This document shows positions 8,659 to 17,104 of a stretch of DNA of 64,000 nucleotides, in pieces. The notes under the pieces were generated by a model that saw only the letters and a list, made by a program, of their open reading frames with translations, did no database searches and was not told the DNA's origin. The DNA is from an uncultured Lachnospiraceae bacterium. Lineage in GTDB: Bacteria; Bacillota; Clostridia; Lachnospirales; Lachnospiraceae. The stretch covers positions 55,316 through 119,315 of the forward strand of contig CAMWJF010000005.1 in the NCBI GenBank assembly GCA_947174505.1. Direction: 5' to 3'. How positions within the stretch are numbered: the first letter of the stretch is position 1; each line of letters begins with the position of its first letter. The position numbers and the translations under genes are program-made.

Positions 8659-10500
8659 ATGGAATCACAGGACAGGAGACAGGAACTGAAACACAACACG
8701 ATCACAAGCGATATCCGGTTTTATATCCGCTATTATAAGAGATATGAACCGTTTGTACTTGTGTTTTGTGGGATAGAGATCATTCTCGGTGCGCTTTTGC
8801 CGTTATTTATGATCTATCTGCCAAAGATTGCCATAGATCTGGTAGAACAGAAGGCGCCGGTGGGCCATTCGCTGCTTGTTCTGGGAGGCTTTGGCACTCT
8901 TTCGATGCTTGTCTGTGGCGTTAAAAAGAGTGTAGAAGCCGGGAAATACAATCTGTACAATACCCAGAGAACCAATCTTATGGGCATGTTCTTTTTAAAA
9001 AGCCTGCGGCTTGGATACGCGGATCAGGAATCGGGAGAGATCAAAAAACTGTATTGGAAGGTCTACGACGCGATCTGGGGCGGAGACTGGTGTTCCGTTT
9101 CCCTGATGGTGAACGGTACGGTTAACCTGTGCGTGAATGCGCTCAGCTTCCTTTTGTATTCGACAGTGCTCGCTTATCTGAGTGTGCCGGTGTTTGCCGT
9201 CCTGCTTGTTCTGGCGCTGATTAACTACGGAATCAGTATGAGACATATCAGGTATGAGGAATCCCTGCGTGAGAAAAAGGCGCAGGCCCAGAAACATTTT
9301 CAGTGTGTGGAGAATGCGATGGGAAACGTATATGGCGCAAAGGATATCCGTATTTACGGGATGAAGGACTGGATGACGGGGCTGCGTGACCAGACGCTCC
9401 GGGAGCTTCGAAAATTAGCGGAGCTGTCAAAGAAAAAGGATGCTTTTTATGAGAGGGCAGGGCTTGTCCTGTCGGCAGCGCGCAATCTGGGCGCGTATGC
9501 CTATCTCCTGTATCAGACGCGGGCGGGCAGTGTGAGCGTCGGGGAGTTTGTGCTGTATTTCGGGGCTGTGACGGGTTTTTCCGGGTTTGTCAACAGCATG
9601 ATGAGCTCGCTTGCCATACTGCGCGGCGCGGCGAACGGTACGGATTATATCAGGGCCTATCTGGAGCTGCCGGAGGAAAACCGAAAAAGCGGAAGCAGAC
9701 ATATCGACCGGCTGACGCTGCCGCCAGAAATTACTTTTCAGCATGTGGGCTTTTCCTACAAGAACACGGAAGAGGGGGACAAAACCGTATTTTGGGATTT
9801 GAACCTGACCATTCATGCCGGAGAGAAGCTCGCCCTTGTGGGAGTCAATGGCGCGGGCAAGACAACGCTGGTAAAACTTTTGTGCGGTATGTATGAGCCG
9901 GACGAAGGCAGGATTCTCATAAACGGAATCGACAGGAATGAGTTTCCCAGAGAAGAGTGGTATCAACTGTTTTCGATTGTGTTTCAGGAGACGCTGATTC
10001 TGCCTTTCACGGTAGGAGAAAATCTTGCCATGGACCGTGTGGAGCGGGTGGATGAGGAGAGGGCGTGGACGGCACTGGAACAGGCCGGCCTGAAAGAGAC
10101 GTTTCAGGAGCAGGGAATTGATATGCAAAGTTATATGACAAAGTTGATGACGGAGGACGGTATAGAGCTGTCCGGCGGGCAAAAGCAGCGGTTTTTGCTG
10201 GCAAGGGCTTTGTATAAGAATGCGCCCGTTATGGTTCTGGATGAGCCTACGGCGGCGCTTGACCCGATTGCCGAGAGCGAGGTGTACGACCATTACAGTC
10301 AGTTCAGCCAGGAAAAAACGGCGGTGTTCATTTCCCACAGGCTTGCCAGTACGAAATTTTCTGACCGGATTATTATGATGGAGGATGGAGGGATTGTGGA
10401 GATGGGAACCCACGAAGAACTGATGGATGCGGGCAGCGCCTATGCACGGATGTTTGAAATGCAGAGCAGCTATTACTGCGAAGAAAACAGGAGCGGATGA
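8659..10500 (+). CDS. ABC exporter half-transporter (membrane plus ATPase domains), subunit 1
   Basis: About 613 residues. An N-terminal membrane domain has around six helices (about residues 25-340). The ATPase domain carries Walker A GVNGAGKTT near 394, signature LSGGQKQR near 504 and Walker B VMVLDEPTAALDP near 524. Start at ATG 8659 behind GGGGAGGAAG; an in-frame ATG at 8614 lacks such a site. With the next gene, 53 bases downstream, it should form a heterodimeric type IV exporter. Cargo unknown: no precursor peptide or modification enzyme is visible. Regulation by the upstream LytTR system is inferred from position. Confidence 0.9.
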   Translation: MESQDRRQELKHNTITSDIRFYIRYYKRYEPFVLVFCGIEIILGALLPLFMIYLPKIAIDLVEQKAPVGHSLLVLGGFGTLSMLVCGVKKSVEAGKYNLYNTQRTNLMGMFFLKSLRLGYADQESGEIKKLYWKVYDAIWGGDWCSVSLMVNGTVNLCVNALSFLLYSTVLAYLSVPVFAVLLVLALINYGISMRHIRYEESLREKKAQAQKHFQCVENAMGNVYGAKDIRIYGMKDWMTGLRDQTLRELRKLAELSKKKDAFYERAGLVLSAARNLGAYAYLLYQTRAGSVSVGEFVLYFGAVTGFSGFVNSMMSSLAILRGAANGTDYIRAYLELPEENRKSGSRHIDRLTLPPEITFQHVGFSYKNTEEGDKTVFWDLNLTIHAGEKLALVGVNGAGKTTLVKLLCGMYEPDEGRILINGIDRNEFPREEWYQLFSIVFQETLILPFTVGENLAMDRVERVDEERAWTALEQAGLKETFQEQGIDMQSYMTKLMTEDGIELSGGQKQRFLLARALYKNAPVMVLDEPTAALDPIAESEVYDHYSQFSQEKTAVFISHRLASTKFSDRIIMMEDGGIVEMGTHEELMDAGSAYARMFEMQSSYYCEENRSG

Positions 10501-10553
10501 AACGTATTTGAGAGACGGGAAACTCTGGAGATGAAATTCTGCATGGAGGGAAA

Positions 10554-12425
10554 ATGACTGCTGATTATTTGTTGATGAAGCTTCCGCTTCGGGAGCATTG
10601 TAAGAATATGAGAAAAGTTTTGAAATATGCGCATGGTCTGGACAGATGCTATTTTCCGGCCATGGGCGCATCGCTCCTGCTGAAGGTGTCGGTCCCCTAT
10701 ATGGAATTAATGCTGTCAGCCTATATTCTGGACGGAATCAGTACACATACGGGGATCAGGGAAATGCTTACGGTAATAACGGCGTCGGTGGTTGTGATTA
10801 TGCTGGTACAGTTCCTTTCCCAGGCGATCTTTCACAGGATGGAAGTGCACAGAGAACAGATGTATTGTCTGTACGGATGTGAGACGCAGACAAAAATGCT
10901 GGAGATGGATTATTCGAGAATAGACAGTCCGAAGGTCAAGGAGCTGAAGGACAGGATTAGAAAAGACAATAACTGGGGTGCGGGAATAAACGGCGTTTTC
11001 TGGAGCTTTAACGGGGCGATGGAGAATCTGTTTCACCTGATCGGCGCGGCTGTGGTGGGTCTGCCTGCTGCAGGGTATTTACTCCGGTCTGGAACTGCGG
11101 TTGTCTGGAGTCTTCTGGCGGTTTTGATGATCGTGCAGGTGACTGCCGTATGTCTGCGGATGCATTTCCGGCGACAGGGGGACTGCTGGCGTTATCATGA
11201 AGCAGACACTGTGGAAGAGAAGGAGGAGACACTTTGCTTTGCATGGGATTTTGCGGGGCAGGAATCTTATAACTATAAGAACGGCAAGGATATCCGCACA
11301 TATGGCGGCTATGGCCTGATGGAACGCTGGACCACGGAGGTCCTGCGGCATAAAGGATTTCGGAATGCCATGGTCAGGGCGGCCCGGAATGACGCCGGCG
11401 AAGAGTTTTTCGGCGCAGCGGCAGGCGCTGCCGCAAATGGAGGCGCTTATCTGATCATAGTGGCGGTTGCGCTGGCAGGTACGATTACGGTAGGAAACGT
11501 AGTGCGTCTGGCGGGCGCTTTCAGCCGGTTTCTGGAAGCGGCTGCTGGGACGCTGCAGGATGTTTCCCGGCTTGCAATGGCGGCGAGACAGCAGATGAGT
11601 ACCCTTGCATTGATTCATATGGAAAACGAGATGTATCAGGGCAGGCTCCCTGTGGAGAAACGCAGCGACGGGGCGTACAGGATCGCCTTTCGGAATGTGT
11701 CCTTCAAATATCCGGGAGCAGAGAGATACGCGCTGAAGAATGTATCCCTGGAGCTGGTGGTCGGGGAGAAGCTTGCCATTGTCGGGATGAACGGTTCGGG
11801 TAAAACGACGATGATTAAACTGCTGTGCAGGCTATATGATCCGCAGGAGGGAGAAATCCTTTTAAACGGCGTGGATATCAGAAAATATAAACAGGAGGAG
11901 TACAGCCGGCTGTTTTCGGTGGTGTTTCAGGACTTCATGCTGTATCCGTTTCCGCTGGCGCAGAATGTTGCCGTATCCGGCTCTTATGACAGCGGACTGG
12001 TCAGAAAATGTCTGGAGGATGCGGATTTCGGGGAGCGGCTTGCCTCCATGGAGAAAGGTCTGGAGACATATCTTTATAAAGACTATGAGGATGAGGGAAT
12101 TGAAATTTCCGGCGGCGAAGCGCAGAAAATTGCCATCGCAAGGGCAATCTATAAAGAAGCGCCTTTCATTTTGCTGGACGAGCCCACGGCGGCGCTCGAC
12201 CCGCTGGCGGAGTATGAAATTTATTCCAATTTTGACAGGATTACGGGAACAAAGACCGCTGTGTATATATCCCACAGGCTGTCGTCCTGTCGTTTCTGCG
12301 AGAAGATAGCGGTTTTCCATGAAGGGGAACTGGTGCAGCTTGGGAGCCATAAAGAGCTGGTGGCGGACAGGAGCGGAAAGTATTATGAATTGTGGAGCGC
12401 GCAGGCACAGTATTATGGAGGATAA
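10554..12425 (+). CDS. ABC exporter half-transporter (membrane plus ATPase domains), subunit 2
   Basis: 623 residues with the same layout as the preceding gene: membrane domain to about residue 350, then Walker A GMNGSGKTT near 411, signature ISGGEAQK near 517 and Walker B FILLDEPTAALDP near 538. The signature has Glu rather than Gln after SGG, the kind of asymmetry seen in heterodimeric exporters. Good ribosome site (TGGAGGGAAA) before ATG 10554. Candidate substrates are peptides or hydrophobic drugs; nothing in the sequence decides between them. Confidence 0.9.
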   Translation: MTADYLLMKLPLREHCKNMRKVLKYAHGLDRCYFPAMGASLLLKVSVPYMELMLSAYILDGISTHTGIREMLTVITASVVVIMLVQFLSQAIFHRMEVHREQMYCLYGCETQTKMLEMDYSRIDSPKVKELKDRIRKDNNWGAGINGVFWSFNGAMENLFHLIGAAVVGLPAAGYLLRSGTAVVWSLLAVLMIVQVTAVCLRMHFRRQGDCWRYHEADTVEEKEETLCFAWDFAGQESYNYKNGKDIRTYGGYGLMERWTTEVLRHKGFRNAMVRAARNDAGEEFFGAAAGAAANGGAYLIIVAVALAGTITVGNVVRLAGAFSRFLEAAAGTLQDVSRLAMAARQQMSTLALIHMENEMYQGRLPVEKRSDGAYRIAFRNVSFKYPGAERYALKNVSLELVVGEKLAIVGMNGSGKTTMIKLLCRLYDPQEGEILLNGVDIRKYKQEEYSRLFSVVFQDFMLYPFPLAQNVAVSGSYDSGLVRKCLEDADFGERLASMEKGLETYLYKDYEDEGIEISGGEAQKIAIARAIYKEAPFILLDEPTAALDPLAEYEIYSNFDRITGTKTAVYISHRLSSCRFCEKIAVFHEGELVQLGSHKELVADRSGKYYELWSAQAQYYGG

Positions 12426-12471
12426 GCAGCGGTGGGGAGAAACGGGTTTCGCCGGCTTCGCCAGGTACAAG

Positions 12472-12499
12472 TTGACAAATCCGTGATAACTAGTAAAAT
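12472..12499 (+). promoter_or_regulatory. Strong predicted promoter upstream of the tRNA-like remnant
   Basis: TTGACA (12472-12477), 16 bases, TAAAAT (12494-12499). The transcript would run through the decayed tRNA and its terminator toward the nucleotidyltransferase gene. Confidence 0.65.
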
Positions 12500-12506
12500 A
12501 ATAGAT

Positions 12507-12550
12507 GGATAGGTCAATTATAGATTGAGCATTTCAATGTTCGAATCCTT
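12507..12550 (+). pseudogene. Decayed tRNA-Gln copy
   Basis: Bases 12530-12550 match the variable loop and T arm of the intact tRNA-Gln (6866-6886) at 20 of 21 positions, including the GTTCGAATCC core. Upstream, GGATAGGTCAA resembles the D-arm end of the same tRNA, but the anticodon arm is shortened and the acceptor pairing is gone. It has a tRNA-like setting, with promoter before and terminator after. It may be a dead tRNA gene or the displaced 3' end left by an insertion at tRNA-Gln. Confidence 0.6.
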
Positions 12551-12551
12551 T

Positions 12552-12584
12552 AAAATCCCGACGGATAAGATCTGTCGGGATTTT
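12552..12584 (+). terminator. Intrinsic terminator after the tRNA remnant
   Basis: Perfect 11-bp arms AAAATCCCGAC (12552-12562) and GTCGGGATTTT (12574-12584); the right arm ends in the T-run. Confidence 0.75.
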
Positions 12585-12608
12585 CTGCACGATATGGAGG
12601 CATGAAAG

Positions 12609-12914
12609 ATGGCGGAGAGTACGGTATATACTATAAATCAGATTAAACTGCGGATTTCGCCGATTTTGGAAGAATACGGGGTTAGAAAAGCGACTTTGTT
12701 TGGTTCTTACAGTCAGGGAAAAGCGACGGAGAAAAGTGATATAGATCTGCTGGTGGACAGCGGGCTGCGAGGTTTAAAGTTTGTAGGACTCATTGAGGAT
12801 TTGAGAATTGCAGCGGAGAAAAATGTGGATGTACTAGACATATCCCATATAGAGGCGGGAGCACAGATCGAAAGTGAGATTAGGCGGACAGGAGTGCTGA
12901 TTTATGAAAAATGA
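12609..12914 (+). CDS. MNT-type minimal nucleotidyltransferase (MntA-like antitoxin)
   Basis: 101 residues with the nucleotidyltransferase motif LFGSYSQGKATEKSDIDLLVD (GSx10DxD), the whole of a minimal MNT domain. In HEPN/MNT toxin-antitoxin pairs this protein AMPylates and silences a HEPN RNase encoded next to it. Here the partner position holds only a 35-codon ORF that overlaps the end of this gene, so the toxin appears lost or truncated. Confidence 0.85.
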   Translation: MAESTVYTINQIKLRISPILEEYGVRKATLFGSYSQGKATEKSDIDLLVDSGLRGLKFVGLIEDLRIAAEKNVDVLDISHIEAGAQIESEIRRTGVLIYEK

Positions 12915-13011
12915 GACTGTGATTTCCAAAATTTGGGAAATTATATCGGACGATTTGCCGATGCTGAAAACGGCTTTGGCGGAAATAAAGGATGCCCGGG
13001 AGACGCTATGA
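12904..13011 (+). CDS. 35-residue ORF, possible HEPN toxin remnant
   Basis: ATG at 12904 overlaps the end of the nucleotidyltransferase gene. The product begins MKNETVISKIWEI and is helical; it ends at 13011, overlapping the hydE start as ATGA. Location after an MNT gene suggests the leftover N-terminus of a HEPN protein (normally about 110-140 residues), but it is too short to assign by motif. It may now serve to couple translation into hydE. Confidence 0.4.
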   Translation: MKNETVISKIWEIISDDLPMLKTALAEIKDARETL

Positions 13012-14054
13012 CGGACTTGATTGACAGTCTCCCCGCAGAGCGCGATCTTACTGACGACGAGTGGCGGTTTCTGATAGAGGGAGACTATGACAGGCAGCGC
13101 CTTTTTGACAGGGCGGACGAAGTGCGTAGACAGTATTACGGGACGGATGTTTATATCAGGGGTCTGATTGAGATATCGAGCTACTGCAAAAACGACTGTC
13201 TATACTGCGGCATCCGCCGAAGTAATGGAAACGCAGCGCGTTACAGGCTTTCGGAGGAGGAGATTCTGGGCTGTTGTGGGCGGGGCTATGAATTGGGGTT
13301 CCGCACTTTCGTGCTGCAGGGCGGGGAGGATGCTTATCATACAACGCAGTGGGTGGAGGGCGTGGTCTCCAGCATAAAAGAGAAATATCCAGACTGTGCG
13401 GTGACGCTCTCACTGGGGGAACGGCCGCATGGGGATTATGAAATCTGGTATCGCGCGGGGGCAGACCGGTATTTATTACGGCATGAGACGGCGTCCCGCG
13501 CTCATTACGAAAAGCTGCATCCGCCGCCGCAGACTTATGAACGCCGTATGGAATGCCTGCGGGATTTAAAGCAGATCGGGTACCAGACCGGGGCGGGCTT
13601 TATGGTGGGGTCCCCCTTTCAGGGAACGGAGGAGCTGATCGCGGACATGCGTTTTCTGCGGAAGTTTCAGCCCCAAATGGTAGGGATTGGACCGTTTATT
13701 CCTCATCATGATACGTCTTTTGCGGTGTATCCAGCGGGGAGCCTGATGCGGACGCTGACTATGGTGGCGCTTACCAGACTGACGCTGCCGGGGGCGCTTA
13801 TCCCTGCGACGACGGCGCTTGGCACCATTCATCCGCAGGGCCGGGAGCTTGGCCTGAAGGCAGGGGCGAACGTCGTTATGCCGAATCTGTCCCCTGAGGA
13901 TGTGCGCGGGCAGTACAGCCTTTATGACAACAAGGCGTGCAGCGGGCAGGAAGCGGCAGAAGGGCTGACGGCATTGAAGGAGAGCGTGGCGGCAGCGGGA
14001 TACCGTGTGGTGGTGAGCAGGGGAGACGCGGCACAGACGAACTGCCGGGGATAG
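13008..14054 (+). CDS. hydE: [FeFe]-hydrogenase H-cluster radical SAM maturase HydE
   Basis: 348 residues. Radical SAM motif CKNDCLYC (Cys60, Cys64, Cys67), followed by the family's YCGIRRSN, GGEDAYH and MVGSPFQGT stretches. HydE acts in building the dithiomethylamine-bridged diiron subcluster of [FeFe]-hydrogenase. Start at ATG 13008, overlapping the preceding ORF by four bases; the frame is open further upstream but lacks a convincing site. First of three maturase genes in order E, G, F. No hydrogenase catalytic subunit lies in the window. Confidence 0.93.
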   Translation: MTDLIDSLPAERDLTDDEWRFLIEGDYDRQRLFDRADEVRRQYYGTDVYIRGLIEISSYCKNDCLYCGIRRSNGNAARYRLSEEEILGCCGRGYELGFRTFVLQGGEDAYHTTQWVEGVVSSIKEKYPDCAVTLSLGERPHGDYEIWYRAGADRYLLRHETASRAHYEKLHPPPQTYERRMECLRDLKQIGYQTGAGFMVGSPFQGTEELIADMRFLRKFQPQMVGIGPFIPHHDTSFAVYPAGSLMRTLTMVALTRLTLPGALIPATTALGTIHPQGRELGLKAGANVVMPNLSPEDVRGQYSLYDNKACSGQEAAEGLTALKESVAAAGYRVVVSRGDAAQTNCRG

Positions 14055-14133
14055 ATGAGGCGGAGGTTTTCGAAGTCTGCGGGGTGGATACTGCGAATTA
14101 AATAACGGTGGTTATCGCGTGATGTTATAGGCC

Positions 14134-14165
14134 TTGACAGTGCGATACATAAGGGGAATACTGTC
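14134..14165 (+). promoter_or_regulatory. Promoter of hydG with overlapping inverted repeat
   Basis: TTGACA (14134-14139), 17 bases, AATACT (14157-14162). The two boxes are embedded in an inverted repeat TGACAGT (14135-14141) / ACTGTCA (14159-14165), centred on the spacer, which looks like an operator. Confidence 0.6.
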
Positions 14166-14204
14166 AGGCAATGATATATAAAACAGAAAGAAGGCAAAGA
14201 GAAG

Positions 14205-15644
14205 ATGTACGATCCGAAATCATTACGTGCAGACGATTTTATCAACCATGAGGAAATCCTTGAGACGCTTCAATATGCGGAGGACAACAAGGACAACATG
14301 GCGCTGATCAACGGGATTCTGGAAAAGGCAAGACCCAGAAAGGAAGGAAATTCCACGGTGTGCGCCGGGCTTTCCCACAGGGAGGCGTCGGTTCTTCTGG
14401 CCTGCGAGGACAAGGAGATACTGGAAAAAATCTACGCGCTGGCGGAGGAGATCAAGCTGGCTTACTATGGCAATCGGATCGTGATCTTCGCGCCGCTCTA
14501 TCTGTCGAACTACTGCGTGAACGGCTGCGTTTACTGCCCGTATCACATGAAGAATAAAAATATTCCCCGGAAGAAGCTGACGCAGGAGGAAGTGAAGCAG
14601 GAAGTGATCGCCTTACAGGATATGGGGCACAAGCGTCTGGCGATTGAAGCGGGGGAGGACCCAGCCAACAATCCCATCGAATATATTCTGGAATGTATCA
14701 AAACGATCTATTCCATCAATCATAAGAACGGCGCGATCCGCCGCGTCAACGTGAATATTGCGGCGACTACAGTGGAGGAGTACCGTATGCTCAAGGAGGC
14801 GGGCATCGGCACGTATATTCTCTTTCAGGAGACATACCACAAGGAGAGCTACTTAAAACTGCACCCCACCGGGCCGAAACATGATTACAATTATCACACC
14901 GAGGCCATGGACCGCGCCATGGAGGGCGGCATCGACGATGTGGGGCTTGGTGTGCTTTTCGGTCTGGAACTGTATAAATATGAGTTTGCCGGGCTGCTCA
15001 TGCATGCGGAGCATCTGGAGGCGGTACACGGGGTAGGCCCCCACACCATCAGCGTGCCGCGCATCAAACACGCAGACGACATTGACCCGACGGCTTTTGA
15101 CAACGGCATTGACGATGAAATTTTTGCAAAGCTGTGTGCCCTGATCCGTATTGCGGTTCCCTACACGGGAATGATCATCTCCACCAGGGAGAGTCAGGCG
15201 GTGCGGGAGAAGGTGATCCGCCTTGGCGTGTCCCAGATTTCCGGGGCTTCCAGAACTTCCGTGGGTGGCTATGCGGAGGAGGAGAGGCCGACCGACACGG
15301 AGCAGTTTGATGTGTCCGACCAGAGGACGCTGGACGAGGTGATCAGGTGGCTGATGGAGCTGGGGTACATCCCTTCCTTCTGCACGGCCTGTTACCGTGA
15401 GGGCCGGACGGGCGATCGGTTTATGAGCCTGTGTAAGACAGGGCAGATCCAGAACTGCTGTCACCCCAACGCGCTGATGACATTGAAAGAGTACCTGATG
15501 GACTACGCTTCTGAGGAGACGAAAGCCATCGGCGAGGCTTTGATACAGGCAGAGCTGGCTAACATTCCGAAGGAACAGGTGAGAGAGACCGCGAAGGATC
15601 ATCTGGAGAAGATCGCGGAAGGGATAAGAGATTTCCGGTTTTAA
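14205..15644 (+). CDS. hydG: [FeFe]-hydrogenase H-cluster radical SAM maturase HydG
   Basis: 479 residues. HydG cleaves tyrosine to supply CO and cyanide ligands for the H cluster. The SAM-cluster motif CVNGCVYC is at Cys104/108/111. The C-terminal CxxC and distant Cys for the auxiliary cluster lie in CTACYREGRTGDRFM...LCKTGQIQNCC near residues 390-415. Full family length. A ribosome site AAAGAGAAG precedes ATG 14205. It has its own predicted promoter with an operator-like repeat, so it may be regulated apart from hydE. Confidence 0.95.
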   Translation: MYDPKSLRADDFINHEEILETLQYAEDNKDNMALINGILEKARPRKEGNSTVCAGLSHREASVLLACEDKEILEKIYALAEEIKLAYYGNRIVIFAPLYLSNYCVNGCVYCPYHMKNKNIPRKKLTQEEVKQEVIALQDMGHKRLAIEAGEDPANNPIEYILECIKTIYSINHKNGAIRRVNVNIAATTVEEYRMLKEAGIGTYILFQETYHKESYLKLHPTGPKHDYNYHTEAMDRAMEGGIDDVGLGVLFGLELYKYEFAGLLMHAEHLEAVHGVGPHTISVPRIKHADDIDPTAFDNGIDDEIFAKLCALIRIAVPYTGMIISTRESQAVREKVIRLGVSQISGASRTSVGGYAEEERPTDTEQFDVSDQRTLDEVIRWLMELGYIPSFCTACYREGRTGDRFMSLCKTGQIQNCCHPNALMTLKEYLMDYASEETKAIGEALIQAELANIPKEQVRETAKDHLEKIAEGIRDFRF

Positions 15645-15645
15645 C

Positions 15646-15738
15646 AGTTCAGCCGGACAGAGAAAGGACGGCGTAAGCGCGAATGGGCGTGGGCTGAACT
15701 ATCAGGCTGCAGAAAGGACAGTGTAAGTATATGGGCAT
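15646..15738 (+). promoter_or_regulatory. hydF leader with duplicated start region and stem-loop
   Basis: The spacer contains an imperfect direct repeat: AGAAAGGAC-NNN-GTAAG-N-ATGGGC at 15661-15690 and again at 15711-15738. The second copy supplies the hydF start; the first has an ATG followed by only three codons and TGA (15683-15697). An inverted repeat AGTTCAGCC/GGCTGAACT (15646-15654, 15692-15700) encloses the first copy. It may be a decoy or leader-peptide arrangement, or just a local duplication. Confidence 0.45.
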
Positions 15739-17005
15739 GAATGACACTCCGGCGGGGGAGCGGGTACATATCGGCTTTTTCGGAAGGCGCAACGCGGGCA
15801 AATCCAGCCTGCTCAACGCGGTGACCGGACAGGAGCTTTCCGTGGTGTCGGAGGTTCGCGGAACGACCACTGACCCTGTATATAAGGCAATGGAGCTTCT
15901 GCCGCTCGGTCCCGTTATGCTGATTGACACGCCCGGCTTCGACGACGAGGGAACGCTGGGAGAGCAGCGCGTAAAAAAAACAAAACAGGTGCTGGAAAAG
16001 ACGGATATCGCGGTTCTTGTGGTGGATGCGGCGGAGGGAATGTCGGCCTGCGACGAGGAGCTGGTTTCCCTTTTCAGGGAGCGGGAGATACCGTATATGA
16101 TAGCACTCACAAAGTCCGATATACGGGACTCTGAAAATGATACAATGAAATTGATAAATTCTTTCATCGCACAGGAGGAAGAGGACCCGGCGGAGCGGCA
16201 GAATGCTAAGACGCAGGGTGGAAATGAAATAGCGGGCGTTATTTATGTAAGCGCGGCCACAGGCGAGGGCATCCGCGGGCTGAAAGAGAAGCTTGCGGCG
16301 ATACTTCCCGACAGGGAGGAGCGTCATCTTGCGGCGGATCTGGTGAAGCCCATGGACATTGTGGTGCTGGTGGTGCCCATCGATTCGGCGGCGCCCAAAG
16401 GAAGATTGATCCTTCCCCAGCAGCAGACGATAAGGGATCTGCTGGAGGCGGGTGCGGTTCCCGTGGCAGTGCGGGAGACGGAGCTTAAGGGGGCGCTTTT
16501 GAAGCTTTCGGAGAAGCCTGCGCTTGTCGTTACGGACAGTCAGGCGTTCGAGGAGGTGGCGGCGACCGTGCCGGAGGATATTCCGCTTACCTCTTTCTCT
16601 ATTCTGATGGCGCGTTATAAAGGTTTCCTGAAAATAGCGGCGGAAGGCGTGCGTGCGTTGGACACGCTGAAGGATGGCGACCGGGTGCTGATTGCCGAGG
16701 GCTGTACCCATCATAGACAGTGTGACGATATCGGGACGGTGAAAATTCCCCGTTTTTTGAAAAAATACACGGGAAAGGATGTTGTCATTGAAACTGCCTC
16801 TGGTACAGGCTTTCCCGAGGATCTTACGCCGTACGCGCTGGTGATCCATTGCGGTGGCTGTATGCTGAATGAGCGGGAAGTTTTGCGGCGGATGCGCTTT
16901 GCGAAAAGGCAGGGCGTTCCTGTTACGAACTATGGCATCGCTATTGCACAGATGAAGGGGATTCTGGCGAGGAGTATCGCCCCGGTGGCAGAGACACTTT
17001 TATGA
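15731..17005 (+). CDS. hydF: [FeFe]-hydrogenase maturation GTPase HydF
   Basis: 424 residues. An N-terminal Era/TrmE-like GTPase domain has the P-loop GRRNAGKSS near residues 18-26, DTPGFDD as G3 and TKSD as G4. A dimerisation region and a C-terminal cluster-binding domain with cysteine sites EGCTHHRQC (about 325) and HCGGC (about 375) follow. HydF is the scaffold that receives the diiron precursor made by HydE and HydG and delivers it to the hydrogenase. ATG 15731; a second ATG two codons later is possible. Confidence 0.94.
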   Translation: MGMNDTPAGERVHIGFFGRRNAGKSSLLNAVTGQELSVVSEVRGTTTDPVYKAMELLPLGPVMLIDTPGFDDEGTLGEQRVKKTKQVLEKTDIAVLVVDAAEGMSACDEELVSLFREREIPYMIALTKSDIRDSENDTMKLINSFIAQEEEDPAERQNAKTQGGNEIAGVIYVSAATGEGIRGLKEKLAAILPDREERHLAADLVKPMDIVVLVVPIDSAAPKGRLILPQQQTIRDLLEAGAVPVAVRETELKGALLKLSEKPALVVTDSQAFEEVAATVPEDIPLTSFSILMARYKGFLKIAAEGVRALDTLKDGDRVLIAEGCTHHRQCDDIGTVKIPRFLKKYTGKDVVIETASGTGFPEDLTPYALVIHCGGCMLNEREVLRRMRFAKRQGVPVTNYGIAIAQMKGILARSIAPVAETLL

Positions 17006-17104
17006 GAGGGGCAGGACGGTTTCATTCATATAGGCATCGACCTTGTACGAAGATGCATAAGATACGGATTTGGCGGAAAACGGGGTTGACAGAGAGGTAT
17101 TGAC

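Noticed and set aside
9427..10671. A 414-codon open frame on the minus strand
   Set aside because: Shadow of the two ABC exporter genes, whose motifs are all intact on the + strand.
14055..14120. A continuation of hydE in another frame (LPGIDEAEVFEVCGVDTAN)
   Set aside because: HydE is full length with its normal end; the short extra frame has no start or ribosome site and is probably chance.
15641..16849. A 402-codon open frame on the minus strand
   Set aside because: Shadow of hydF; the + strand carries all GTPase and cysteine motifs.
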